A stretch of 64,000 bases of DNA from Eukaryota sp. TZLM1-RC. Taxonomy: Eukaryota > Metamonada: BaSk clade. Below the pieces are notes generated by a model, which was given only the letters and a program-made list of their open reading frames with translations, was not told the origin of the DNA and made no database searches. The stretch covers positions 2,604,001 through 2,668,000 of the forward strand of contig JAUPSS010000001.1 of NCBI GenBank assembly GCA_040285825.1, read 5' to 3'. Shown here piece by piece: positions 30,694 to 40,797 of this stretch. A program made the position numbers and the translations under genes. The number at the start of each line of letters is the position of its first letter. Positions within the stretch are counted from its first letter, which is position 1.

Positions 30694-31299
30694 TCAAGAA
30701 TGTCTCCTCAGCTCCTCCCTTCTCTTCATTAGTAGAGCATAATCAGCAGGGGATAACCGCAACTTAAACTGAATGGTCTCCTCCCTCTGAGGAGATTGAG
30801 GGAATGGAAGGTTGGAAGGCAGTGGAGAGGTAGCTGAATGGGAGGGGGAAGTCACGGTTTCAACTGTGGGTAGGGTTGGGGTATGTATATTATTGTCTTG
30901 GTCTTCCTGTTTGCTATGTTCCCAATCGTATATTTTCTTTGGTGGACGGGAGGGTTTTGATTCCTGACAAACAGGGGAAATGGGTGATGTGAGTAGAGTG
31001 TTAGCTTCTCTTGCAACACGCCGAAGTTTAAATCGTTGTTTTTCAAATATGACACAACGTTCATCCATATCATGTTCAAAACAAAATAATGTTAGATTGT
31101 CCATGCGGTCTTCTATATGAGCCACCAAATTCTCTATTTCATCACGGGCTAAAGTAGTGTCGAGTCCTTGGGCTTTATCTGATTGAAAAGAGGATAATAG
31201 AAGCTTCAGTTTGCTGCAGACTTCATCGGTTTGTGTTACAACATCAGTGACAGACTCTAGCCGCAGAGGAACCCATTGTATTGGCATATCCTCATTCAT
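30694..31299 (-). CDS. conserved-looking hypothetical protein, helical plus disordered
   Basis: 201 residues from the ATG at 31299 (MNEDMPIQWVPLRLES); upstream in-frame codons are non-ATG. The first 110 residues look helical (VCSKLKLLLSSF; RDEIENLVAHIEDRMDNL). A Pro/Ser/Thr-rich disordered part follows (about residues 115-180), and a charged C-terminus ends DYALLMKRREELRRHS. The N-terminal helices, about two per 60 residues, could be a helical bundle of a trafficking or adaptor protein, but no family is recognised. It is divergent from the ER DnaJ gene with a 74-bp gap. Confidence 0.6.
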   Translation of the reverse strand: MNEDMPIQWVPLRLESVTDVVTQTDEVCSKLKLLLSSFQSDKAQGLDTTLARDEIENLVAHIEDRMDNLTLFCFEHDMDERCVIFEKQRFKLRRVAREANTLLTSPISPVCQESKPSRPPKKIYDWEHSKQEDQDNNIHTPTLPTVETVTSPSHSATSPLPSNLPFPQSPQREETIQFKLRLSPADYALLMKRREELRRHS

Positions 31300-31373
31300 A
31301 ATATGATAAGTAGCAAATGCTGAATTTACTCTTCTTCTCCTCCCCAACTAACGATTTTCACTTAAGTGACACC

Positions 31374-32483
31374 ATGGCCCTACGGACCTCATTTAAACTC
31401 ATTCTTCTCGTACTTCTTTTCTCCAGTACATTTGCATCACGTGACTACTATAAGATTCTTGGCATAGGTCGCAATGCCTCAAAAAAGGAAATACGTCGTG
31501 CATATAGGGATCTTTCACTCAAATACCACCCTGACAAAACGCAAAACTATGACAAAACCGTGGAGGAGAAATGGATGAACATTCAGCGAGCTTATGAGGT
31601 ACTCTCTGACGATGACAAACGCCGTGTCTATGACCGTCATGGAGAGGCTGGCCTTGAACAACAAGAGAAGCAAGGTCAGGGGGGAGGTAACCCCTTCACT
31701 AATCCTTTTGACTTCTTTAGAGGTCACCGAGGCCACCAAGAACCAGAAGAGAAACATGTTGAGGACGTCACACTTCCTCTCACTGTAACTCTCAAGCAAC
31801 TTTATACAGGAGACTCTGTTAAGGCTACCATTAGTCGGCATGTAGTTTGTAGTCAGTGTTCAGGGTCTGGAGCAAGGAGTCCCTCTGATATTGATAGATG
31901 TGGTTATTGTAACGGTCAAGGAATGAGGACTGTCAAGCAACAGCTGGGACCAGGGTTCTTTACCCAATCAACAATGCCCTGTGATAAGTGTGGTGGAAAG
32001 GGAACTACGATTAAAAAGAAGTGTGGAAAGTGTAAGGGAAAGAAGGTACATCGAGCAGAGGAAGTGGTAACAATCGACATTGATTCAGGAATGATTGATG
32101 GTGATTTAATTGAACTTGCCGGTTACACAGATGAACATCCCGATATGTCCCCAGGAAATTTGAAGTTTGTCATTCAAACAATTCCAGACAATGTATTTGA
32201 AAGGAGGGGAAAGAATTTGTACACTACGATTGAGGTGACTCTGTTGGAAGCTTTGGTTGGTTTCAAAAGGACAATCAAGGCACTTGATGACCATTTGATT
32301 ATTGTTGACCGGTCAGATATCACCTCTCCTGGTCAGGTTTTGATTGTTAAAAATGAAGGTATGCCAGACAAAAGTTTTGGTAGAGGGTCTGGTGATTTGT
32401 TTGTCACGGTGAATATTAAATTTCCAAGTAAAAAATTGACAATTAAAGATAAGGAATTGTTGGAAAAAATATTAAAAAATTAA
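31374..32483 (+). CDS. ER-type DnaJ/Hsp40 co-chaperone
   Basis: 369 residues from ATG 31374 (context ACCATGG). An N-terminal signal peptide (LILLVLLFSSTFAS) precedes the J-domain, which has YHPDK at residues 51-55. A Gly/Phe-rich linker follows. The zinc domain has four repeats: CSQCSGSG, CGYCNGQG, CDKCGGKG and CGKCKGKK, the last slightly altered. The C-terminal substrate-binding domains follow with the usual SPGQVL and GDLFVTVNIKFP. The layout is that of ERdj3/Scj1-type type I J-proteins, which recruit Hsp70 (BiP) to clients in the ER lumen. No KDEL-like retention signal ends the protein (LEKILKN), as in ERdj3. An alternative upstream in-frame ATG at 31317 would put the signal peptide internal, so it is rejected. 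Confidence 0.9.
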   Translation: MALRTSFKLILLVLLFSSTFASRDYYKILGIGRNASKKEIRRAYRDLSLKYHPDKTQNYDKTVEEKWMNIQRAYEVLSDDDKRRVYDRHGEAGLEQQEKQGQGGGNPFTNPFDFFRGHRGHQEPEEKHVEDVTLPLTVTLKQLYTGDSVKATISRHVVCSQCSGSGARSPSDIDRCGYCNGQGMRTVKQQLGPGFFTQSTMPCDKCGGKGTTIKKKCGKCKGKKVHRAEEVVTIDIDSGMIDGDLIELAGYTDEHPDMSPGNLKFVIQTIPDNVFERRGKNLYTTIEVTLLEALVGFKRTIKALDDHLIIVDRSDITSPGQVLIVKNEGMPDKSFGRGSGDLFVTVNIKFPSKKLTIKDKELLEKILKN

Positions 32484-33477
32484 AAATTAACAATAAAAAG
32501 TTATTTCCTTATTAAGATTTTTTAAAACAACTCTAGTGTCAAGAATTGGTCATTCTAAAACATTTAGACAGTCAAAAATCTTCTTACTTTATTATAAGTC
32601 TGTTGTTCAGTAACTGGAAATTGTTAATAGTGAATTTTCCTTTACTGGTGTGAAGCTAAAACTTTTCAGTAGCCATCCATGTGCTAGAGGACCAACTTGA
32701 TTTAGGTTTCAAGAATTGAACCAAGTGTTGTAGATGGTTTAAGTCTATAGAACTTGAGTTTTTAGTACGTCACCTCAGTGTTTGTTTGCTTTGATGTGGA
32801 TGGTTAATTCAAAAAAACTGCTAAAGTCAGTTGCAGTGGATTCCTTATTTGGTCATATAAACCGACAGTAAAACTCTTTATTAGCCAGTTAAAAGATATC
32901 CAAAAATGAAAAGAATATTTCTAGCAAATGATTAAACAAAAACTGCTGTTTGTTTGCAGTAAAGCTAATTAATTTTTTTATTTCAAAGAAATTAAAACCA
33001 GTCATTTAACTTAAAGTTTCACCCTTTTGTCACTCTCATGCAGTCACATATCACAAAATATGTAACCCACAAAATGAGGTAAAGTTGATTTTGAGTAATC
33101 AATGTGAGAACCTGTTTGCACAAAATCAAATTGCAGTTGATAGTCCCAACATAGCCTCAATGGAAATAATAGTGACAAACAGTGAAATATTGAGACATAT
33201 CCCATGAAACAATCTTGAAGCAAAACAAAGGAAACAACCAGCCATTGATCAAATACACAACAAGCGTTGGTAATCACATCAATTAACGCTATAAAGACCT
33301 ATAACGAAGTCATGATGAATTGTGGTTGGAGTCATAGAACCGTAAAACACAGGAATGAGAACCAAACTGTCCACTATAGCCACCCATTGGCTGTCCCCAA
33401 TTCAAGCAAATTTAGACAATAGTCTCCATATATTCAATAGTGTAGTGAACAGTTATGAATTTCTTTTTTCCTTCTCC
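32484..33477. other. intergenic between DnaJ and eL33 genes
   Basis: About 1 kb, A+T-rich. AATAAA just after the DnaJ stop (about 32490) can serve as poly(A) signal. No other feature seen. Confidence 0.45.
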
Positions 33478-33838
33478 ATGTCTCGGTTTGTACAATCCAT
33501 GTATTTCTTCTTATCCCAGCCTCTACGCTAAGGGATTGTTCTTGGGTTTTAAGAGAAACCTCAACAACCAAGACGAATCTGTCAGTCTTGTCAAGATCGA
33601 CGGTGTAAACACAGTTGATGATGCCAGGTGGTACGAAGGTAAGCGTGTCGCTTTCCTCTACAACGCCAAGAACAAGAAGGAAGGTAAGACTCGCATCATC
33701 TGGGGCAAAGTTGTTCGTCCCCATGGTAACTCTGGTGTTGTCCGTTGTCGCTTCCGCCGTAATCTCCCCCCTCGCGCAATTGGTGCTCCTCTCAGAATCA
33801 TGATGTATCCCCACAGATCTGGTCTCGTTCAACAATAG
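33478..33838 (+). CDS. RPL35A: ribosomal protein eL33 (L35A), two exons with a 34-nt intron
   Basis: Exon 1 is only 8 nt (33478-33485, ATGTCTCG). After a 34-nt intron, exon 2 runs 33520-33838. The spliced 108-residue protein begins MSRLYAKGLFLGFKRNLNNQ, matching the eL33 start, and continues with KIDGV, ARWYEGKRVAFLYNAKN, TRIIWGKVVRPHGNSGVVRCRFRRNLPP and IMMYPHRSG, all diagnostic. The family is 105-112 residues. An unspliced reading from the ATG at 33455 gives an unrelated N-terminus and is wrong. It is part of the 60S subunit. AATAAA follows at about 33908. Confidence 0.95.
33486..33519 (+). other. 34-nt spliceosomal intron in eL33
   Basis: Starts GTTTGT and ends CTTCTTATCCCAG. Splicing joins ATG TCT CG to C CTC TAC GCT and restores the conserved N-terminus M-S-R-L-Y. 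The last 13 nt almost equal those of the 26-nt intron at 54619. Confidence 0.93.
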
Positions 33839-34049
33839 GTCGATTTTGCTACGTTCTTAGTGTGTTTATATCTTCCACAAACTTTTGGTACGATTCTACT
33901 TAGCTTCAATAAAGTTTTATTCAGGGTTAAAACTCTACTCACTCATTCTACTACATTTTTTATATTGAAATTAAGTGGTACAATTGTGTCCTATAATAAA
34001 TACACCTTTGAATTCTAAATTTGTATTTTTCATTTTAGCTTATGAATAA

Positions 34050-35130
34050 GCGAAGCAATGAAAACGAGCAAGGGATTTTTAGAGGACACATTTGTTCAAG
34101 GAATTTCGTTATTATAAGTTCTGAGCGTATTTTATTAGGGGCCAAATTTATGTATTGTGATGATCTGCGGGGGTTAGACATTATACCTGAATGTAGAGTA
34201 ATTTATTACAAGGGAATGAGGATTTCCCTTAACTTAAGCACATGGGCGCAATAATACTATAACTATTAATAAACTATAAATAAACTATTATAAATATTAT
34301 CCAAGGCTAACACTGCCCTCAGAGTTGTCATTGGAACCACCCAAAGGTGATCCAATACGTATTGATGATCTGCGGGGGTTAGACATTATACCTGTATGTA
34401 GAGTAATTTATTACAAGGGAATGAGGATTTCCCTTAACTTAAGCGCGTGGGCGCAATATTACTATAACTATTAATAAACTATAAATAAACTATTATAAAT
34501 ATTATCCAAGGCTAACAATTGTGCAAATCATATCGAGTAGATTCCTGTTTAGAACCGCTGTTATCAAAATTAATTCTTGATGATCCCATTATTGATAGTA
34601 CGCGTTACAGCAGAGCTTCTATGGGTCTGACAAGAGGTGATCTAGTTGTTCCCGGTTTAAATGGTAGTTTTACTATTTTGGACGCCATGTCTATTGACCC
34701 TTGTGATTCCTCTAACGAACATCTCATTAACTCGGATGTAAATAATCCTCTTCTTGCAGGCGAAAAATAAAAAATTGCTAAATATGCGAAACCCATTTCC
34801 TCGATCAATGAAAATTCTCATGCCCAATATAATTTATGTCCCTTTGTTTTTTCTTTGCTTGGATCTGTGGGTAAGGCTGCTATGGCTTTTCTTGAGGATT
34901 TTGTTGTAGTTGTAAAGGAAGGAGCTGGAAGACTTTTCAGTCGTGTTTACTAACAAAACGGGATTGTATTTTCTATTTTTAAGGGAATGGTGAAACTGAT
35001 TTCTGATTCACTTTCTTCTTTTGGCAAATTTTCCGAATCTTTGGCAATTAATTGTTTTGATGTAGGGGAGGCAGGTTTTGAGGATGTGGAGTTTTCATTG
35101 TATATTTTATGTTTTCATATTTGTTGTTGA
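34050..35130 (+). mobile_element. relic of a second non-LTR family, split by an LTR insertion
   Basis: Plus-strand remains. Ahead of the LTR unit (about 34120-34157) and after it (34518 on), one frame reads QIYVLCKSYRVDSCLEPLL, continuous only if the 34158-34517 insertion and one ATTG are removed. Then come MGLTRGDLVVPGLNGSF, ILDAMSIDPCDSSNEHLIN and a decayed tail with LLGSVGKAAMAFLEDF. The relics at 35.7-36.4 and 53.6-54.2 kb encode the same order (VRDQLYCMCKSHRIES, RGDV, VDVMSVHPCNASNERL). It looks like the knuckle-plus-endonuclease end of an R2-like element. Confidence 0.65.
34158..34517 (-). mobile_element. internally deleted LTR element nested in a retroelement relic
   Basis: LTRs at 34158-34312 and 34363-34517 (155 bp each, 4 differences seen) enclose only 50 bp. 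On the minus strand these 50 bp start ATACGTATTGGATC, like the leader of related elements, and end as the last codons of a pol frame that runs into the 3' LTR and stops at LG-TAA, as at 7327. The unit is flanked by ATTG on both sides (34154-34157 and 34518-34521). So a whole element inserted and then lost its interior. Confidence 0.85.
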
Positions 35131-35734
35131 ATTTATTTTTCTATTTATTTTTATTTTTTGGGAAAAAATATTTTATTAAGTTTTGTAGTTCAATAAATTA
35201 TCATATTAGCTGATTAAATTATTGAATTAAAGTCTTGAATTGGTTGCTGTTTTTCGTATCAGTGGTACTGTTGTTTAGGAATTTAAAGGTATCAGAGGTT
35301 TATCATGTCACAAACACTGTTGGTCAAGCAATCTACTTTTTCTACCTCTGATGTTCTTTGAAAGAATCTCTTTCAACTAATTTGCATATTTTCATTTTTG
35401 ACATCAGAATATTGCTACTTGATGATGTTGCACATCAATGTCTGATAAAAATGGCTCAAAATAATGGCTCAAAATGAGATTATTGAACAAATTTTGATAG
35501 TTTAGTTCCATTTTGTCAAAAATCACGACACAACAGGATTTTGGAAATTAAAGTAATCTTTGGTAGGAGTGAATCTCCAGTTATTTTTCAGTTGATATTT
35601 CGAACAATAACTGTCACATTTCACATCTATTAGCAAGAAATGTAATTGAAAATGAATATGAAAATGAAGATTGAAGTTCTTCATCCTAATTTAATAATAT
35701 TTTTTCATTAAACAACTTACAAATACACATATAA
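35131..35734. other. intergenic, A+T-rich
   Basis: No coding sequence or repeat copy recognised. The phrase AATGGCTCAAAAT is repeated in tandem at about 35450-35475. Confidence 0.4.
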
Positions 35735-36390
35735 ATAATCTACCTTTCCAAAAACAAAAAAGCTATATGCAATTCTCTCATAGTGCGATCCAAGAGAAAG
35801 CAAAGCATCAGAAACCATCTTCAACATCCCCTTAAAAATAGAAAACACAATTCTATTATGCCAAAACAATTTGTTAATATTTCAATTGGTTCTTTTTTTC
35901 ACAATCGTTTCAAAATCTGCCAAAAAACTTAAAGCAGTTGAAGCAAGTGAACCAAATAACAAAATGCCAACTATATTTTGCATGCTGTTGGATGGACAAT
36001 TTGGACAAAGGTTCACTGTATTTTTGGATTTTGAAATTTTCAGCATTTGAAAGAGGATTTTGAATTTCAAAATTAACAAGCCTTTCATTTGAGGCATTAC
36101 ATGGATGAACAGACATTACATCCACTAAAATGAAGGTTCCATCTAATCCAAGTAAATTGACATCACCTCTGTTATTCTTATAGAAATCATCTTCAGCAGC
36201 AAAAAAATTTCACAACAGAGGTTCCAAACAAGATTCAATTCTATGAGACTTGCACATACAATATAATTGGTCTCTTACAGCATCATGAACCTTGCTTCTA
36301 ACGGTAATAAAATGTTTTCAATTTAACAAGTGAGTTCATGAAACTTTTCGTCTACATTTGCAAATTAAATTCTGAGGTAAATTATCAGGC
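35735..36390 (-). mobile_element. relic of the second non-LTR family
   Basis: Minus-strand copy. Coding traces are VHDAVRDQLYCMCKSHRIES, EPLL, NRGDVNLLGLDGTF, VDVMSVHPCNASNERLVN and LFGSLASTALSFLADFE. It is clearly the same repeat as 53590-54245: long stretches around 35795-35850 and 36230-36300 are almost identical there. Its last homology to that copy (GAGGTAAATTATCA) ends near 36387, about 35 bp before the hAT target site. Confidence 0.75.
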
Positions 36391-36431
36391 AAGATAAAGG
36401 AGCGAAATCTCACCTTCAATGTCCAGGTGGA

Positions 36432-38843
36432 TAGGATTTCGATTTGAGTTGAGTCGAGTTGAGTTGACTCATTCTTACATCCATTGACTCGACTCGACTC
36501 GACTCATTCTTACATCCATTGAGACAAGTCCACCTTAACATTATCATAACCATTGTTCTATTTACATTTTTGATGTCTGTTCTGTTCAAATATCATGTCA
36601 TATCAAATAAAAATCATACTTTATTTCAAAATGTTCAAACGTAAAAACTAAAATCTACTCACCTCACTATAACTAACTATCAACCATTATGTGTTGTTTT
36701 TTATACCATGACCTTAAACATAACAAACATCTTGCACTATCTTCGTTCAAACGAGCTCTCTTTTTGCTGATTATTTGACTAGCGGCTGAAAATAGGCGTT
36801 CACTTGATGCGGAACTGGGTTGTACAACAAGATAATCTTTTGCAATCTTAGCCAAGCTTGGATACTTTTTCACATTCTCCATCCACCACAGATAGGGATC
36901 GGTTTCATAATCTGCAATACCTTCCTTGAGATAACATTTCAGTACATTTTCGACATGGAGATTCATTACATTGGATTTCTTGGCAGCAACTTTATTGAAC
37001 AATCCCTTTTTCCTTACTGTTTGCTTTGTTCCAGCTTCTACAATGGTTGGTTGACTAGTTGAACTCACTGATTGAATCATTCTATTAAATAGGTGATCTT
37101 GTCCCTTTCTTCACCTCCGCACAATTAAGAACGCATAAATAGAATATCATCAGTATTTTTATATAAAGACTAAAGTCGGCATCGACTTCTTGTAGTTCCA
37201 CTGGTAAGAGACTTGGATTGTTTTTAATCCTAGGGTCCAGAATAGTTCCAATCAAAGTCATTTCGTCGTACAATAAACTTCTATACGGTACACGGTTTCT
37301 ACTCCCACTTTCCCACTTTTTGAGAATATTTGTAGATGCTTTTTTGACACAGTCAGGTATGTTCATTGCGGTAATCAAATCTCTGGCTTTCTGGATTATC
37401 AAATTCATTGATACAGAAGCCACGCCAATTGTACACGACTCACTTTCAACATCATCAGTGGCGTCCTTAAAGAGTTCCAGAATTTCAACAATTATCTTCA
37501 AGTGTAGCTTTTCTATGTCAGTCAATAAGTATTTAGCAAGGGATTGATCACCTTGAAGAAGCTGTTGGACACAAGTTGCAACTTCACGGTAAGTTGCCAG
37601 CATTTGATAAAAAGAATTCCATCTTGTTACAACATACATTGAAATCGTACTGAGGTTGTAACCAGCATCTTTTAATAAACATTTTAAATTCTGGTACAGT
37701 TTGTGTGAACCATGAAGCTCCAATACAAACTCTTTGATTTTTCTTGTGAAATCAGCTCTCAAATTGACATAATCTTGTACAAAAATAGTGAAAACATGAG
37801 CAGAACATCTGCGACCATTGGAAATCCAATTTGCAGCATTTGAAATTGCCAATTCGTTGTCCGTAGTGACAGAAATAATTCTTTCTTCAAGATGAAAATA
37901 CGACTTTTGGCTACTGAAGACCAAAGATCCGCTGTTAAAGCGATTTTCGAATTTGACGCTTGGAGAGTGTCTTTGAGTCTAGACTGTTCTTCCTCAAACA
38001 GCTGTTCACAGAATTTTTTCTGAGTATCCTTTTTCTTCAGCTCAATTTCGGATTTAGGGCAGCAATAAATATTTGAAAACTCTCATGTTCGACAATATTA
38101 AAAGGCAGATCACAATCCACCAATACTTTGGTGAATAAACCTTGGAGCATATCTTGTTTCTGCTTCTTTTGCTGTTGCGGAGTCCCGAACAGAGTATTTG
38201 ATTGAATGGGATTGTTTGCTTTCCAGGTAGGATGTTGAGAATCGAGGTGCCTTTTGATTGTGGTGGTCGAAAGAGACTGCGAATTCCAGGAGGGTCCATG
38301 ACAGTGCTTGCATGTCTTTTTGCCAGGGGCCCTTTGCTTATCTGTTACATGGGGCCACACATCAAATCTTTGTCGAGGGGAACTTATTTCAGTTGTTGGT
38401 TGAGTTTCAGAAGCATCATCGTAATATCTGTTCGGAACAATTGACATGGGTACAGCAAAGTTTCTTATATCCGAGAATCGTCGAGGTTCTTGAATTTGTT
38501 CTACGTCAACAACAGGAATATTGGACATTGTTAACAGAATAGATAAGAGTTACAAAAGAAAAAACGGTGTCTTTATTACAGGTCTAGAATGTACGATCTT
38601 TTGATGATCTTTTGATTGATGTTAGATACAAGTTGTTGGTTTATTAAGGATCAACAACGCAATTTTGACATGTTTTTGAAAAATAGGAGAGGAAGAGGTT
38701 TTATGCCGCAAGTTGACGAATGTGAGTCGACTTGACTCATTTGAATAATAAGTGACTCGACTCGACTCATGAGTCAAACGAGTCGAGTCGAGTCGAGTCA
38801 ACTCGAAACTCAATGAGTTGACTCAACTCAAATGGAAATCCTA
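36432..38843 (-). mobile_element. hAT DNA transposon with exact 8-bp target duplication
   Basis: The 2412-bp element is flanked by CAGGTGGA at 36424-36431 and 38844-38851. Terminal inverted repeats begin TAGGATTTCSATTTGAGTTG (one mismatch, then GAGTCRA). Subterminal arrays of GACTCGACTCGACTCGACTC lie inside both ends (about 36485 and 38780), and ACTCATTCTTACATCCATTG is duplicated near 36470/36509. It encodes a broken transposase on the minus strand and lies directly ahead of the acyltransferase gene. Confidence 0.95.
36673..38528 (-). pseudogene. hAT transposase, frameshifted
   Basis: Three pieces in order. 38528-38037 has a BED zinc finger (KTCKHCHGPSWN with IKRHLDSQHP). 37924-37085 has the RNase H-like core (SVTTDNELAISNAANWI, RCSAHVF, TRWNSFYQML, and DPRIKNNPSLL). 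37080-36673 has the hAT dimerisation domain (DPYLWWMENVKKYPSLAKIA, SSASSERLFSAASQIISKKR). A stop and frameshift near 37930-38040 and another near 37085 break the frame, so it is inactive, though the ends of the element are intact. Confidence 0.9.
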
Positions 38844-38882
38844 CAGGTGGAATTAATAAAAGTTCATCATCATCTTCACACT

Positions 38883-39725
38883 ATGGTCTTTTCCACAGTT
38901 CTCAGATATGTTCGGTTGTTCTTCTATTACCTTTATTTCTTGTTCCTATTTAATGTTATACCAATCTTTGCCCTTTTGTTGTATCCTATTTGTGGTGCCC
39001 GCAGAACCTACCACGGTTGCATTAACTTCATTGTTCATATCCTACTCAAGTCTGATATTAATCTAATTGGCTCTCGTGCTTCAGAAGTTGAAACATTCAA
39101 TGGAATTATACTACTTTCTCACAAGTCACACTTGGATTTCCTTCTAGGTTTTGTTTTCGGAGATGCCTGTACTTTGGGTCGTCTGCTGGTAGCCGTTGCT
39201 TGCCCGTTTATGTTTCTCTGTGGAATTCTTTCAAAAACCTTAATTGTTTTCAACAGGGCTAGCAAAAAGTCTCGCAAGATTCCCCTCCGAGAACGATTTG
39301 CTAAGGCTTTAGCCCAACGTGGTAGACTCATCATTTTCCCCGAAGGACACCGATTACCAATAAGAGGAACACTCTCGCCCCTTAGAACTGGTTCCATAGC
39401 TTATGCTTTCGACCAAGATATTCCCATTCTAGTAGCTCCTTGTGAAGGGGCGCAAACTGTTATGAACTATTCACTAGGTAAGATTCGCCGGAATATGCCA
39501 ATTGTTATCAACTGTAAAGAGGTGGTTAACCCTGCAGACTTTGCCGAAATTGAAGAATTCATTGAGTATATTGAGCATTTATTTAAGGAAGGTTACAGTG
39601 AGGCTTGTAATGAATTTGATTCCATTGTAGGCAAGAGATATCCTGAAATTAATATAGAACAAATTGTAAACGAATCAAAAGACCATTTAGATACAGCTAA
39701 ATTGAGTAAACAAAAAATTCATTAA
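38883..39725 (+). CDS. PlsC-type lysophospholipid acyltransferase
   Basis: 280 residues from ATG 38883 (MVFSTVLRYVRLFF). The frame is open back to an ATG at 38832, but that codon lies inside the hAT terminal repeat. A long hydrophobic anchor (residues 10-37) is followed by the catalytic H-x4-D block LLSHKSHLDF (His80, Asp85). The phosphate-binding IIFPEGHRLPIRGT lies near 155-168; the family has FPEGTR-S. GSIAYAFDQDIPILVAP follows. It acylates a lysophospholipid such as lysophosphatidate at the ER membrane; the exact substrate is unknown. It converges on the RJL gene with a 38-bp gap. Confidence 0.85.
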   Translation: MVFSTVLRYVRLFFYYLYFLFLFNVIPIFALLLYPICGARRTYHGCINFIVHILLKSDINLIGSRASEVETFNGIILLSHKSHLDFLLGFVFGDACTLGRLLVAVACPFMFLCGILSKTLIVFNRASKKSRKIPLRERFAKALAQRGRLIIFPEGHRLPIRGTLSPLRTGSIAYAFDQDIPILVAPCEGAQTVMNYSLGKIRRNMPIVINCKEVVNPADFAEIEEFIEYIEHLFKEGYSEACNEFDSIVGKRYPEINIEQIVNESKDHLDTAKLSKQKIH

Positions 39726-39763
39726 TGGCCTTAAATAAAATATATTACATTTAATAAAATAAT

Positions 39764-40279
39764 CTAATTTGTTATTATCTTCTCCAACAGTGAATTAAAA
39801 CAGTCATTTACACCTTTTCCTGTACTGGCCGATGTCTCAAAATAGACTAGATTTTCCTTCTTGCACCAATTGGTCGCTTCTTCTTTGGATATTTTTCTAT
39901 TGGACTTATCCACCTTGTTTCCACAAACATGGATAACACAATTCGATGGTAGATTATACTTATTCGCTTCAGCAAGCCAGTTGCGCATGTTCTCAAAGGA
40001 TGATCTACTGCAAACGTCGAACAGTAGCACAGCTCCTTGAGCGTCGCTATAAAACTCAGACCTAACATCTAAGAAATCTAGAGCACCGGAAAGGTCAAAG
40101 AAGCTGACCAAAATAGGAGTAGAAGATAGAGTCAAGGGCTTAACACCATAGTCAATGCCAATGGTGGCCAAGTATTTGGAAACAAAGCGATTTTCACAGT
40201 AACGTTTGATGAAGGTAGATTTGCCAACAGACTGGTCGCCCATGCTAATGAGCTTTATACGACGTCTCGAGGACGTCAT
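39764..40279 (-). CDS. RJL-family small GTPase (RBJ/DNAJC27-like, no J domain)
   Basis: 171 residues. P-loop GDQSVGKST at residues 14-22, then FIKRYCENRFVSKYLATIGI and DYGVKPL. This is nearly the RBJ/RJL signature (IIKRYCEKRFVSKYLATIGIDYGV in animals). Switch II is FFDLSGALDFLDVR: the usual WDTAGQ Gln is missing, as in other RJL proteins. GNKVD replaces NKxD and ETSAS is the SAK box. There is no C-terminal prenylation Cys. RJL proteins occur mainly in flagellated eukaryotes, so this supports a ciliated stage. It ends 38 bp from the convergent acyltransferase. Confidence 0.88.
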   Translation of the reverse strand: MTSSRRRIKLISMGDQSVGKSTFIKRYCENRFVSKYLATIGIDYGVKPLTLSSTPILVSFFDLSGALDFLDVRSEFYSDAQGAVLLFDVCSRSSFENMRNWLAEANKYNLPSNCVIHVCGNKVDKSNRKISKEEATNWCKKENLVYFETSASTGKGVNDCFNSLLEKIITN

Positions 40280-40797
40280 TCATGTACAAAGTATTGAGAT
40301 AACCAGATAGAAGAATTCAATTTCTTATTTCAAACACTTGACGACTGTTTGAAGTTAATTTTTATACAATTAGTAATATTGCTCCAGTACTTTCACCTCA
40401 ACATTCACGCAGTTGTGTTCATTCAAATGTATGTACTCTTTTTTCATGAATTTTCTCTTTTGTGAGTGGTGATCCCAGCCAATTAATTGCTGGTATTGGA
40501 GACTTGGAATAGCTAAAACATATGAGATGGAAAGAACCCACCTAAGGAAAAGGTTTGGCGTATTTTTTCCGAAAAGGTTGGTTATAAGGTCTTTTCAATT
40601 GATGAGTCTCGAACCAATTGTTGTTGTTTCAATTGTAGGAAAGTTGAAACATTCAGATGTTGTATTAATCTGGGGCTGTGGAACATATTTAAATTCGTCA
40701 CTGCCTTGATTTAGAAAGAGAATCCCATGTCAATGGTGGAATTTATTTATCTCCACCTTGAAAGGTTTCCAAAAACACACTCCATTTACATCTTTTT
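40280..40797. other. intergenic between divergent RJL and TcdA-like genes
   Basis: About 520 bp. A 60-codon open frame at 40527-40709 has no recognisable content. No other feature. Confidence 0.45.

Noticed and set aside
33455-33477. Upstream ATG giving a different N-terminus for eL33
   Set aside because: The extension does not match the family; splicing a 34-nt intron from the ATG at 33478 gives the conserved MSRLYAKG start.
38832-38882. ATG at 38832 as the acyltransferase start
   Set aside because: The codon lies inside the hAT terminal inverted repeat and the extra residues come from the transposon and its target duplication.
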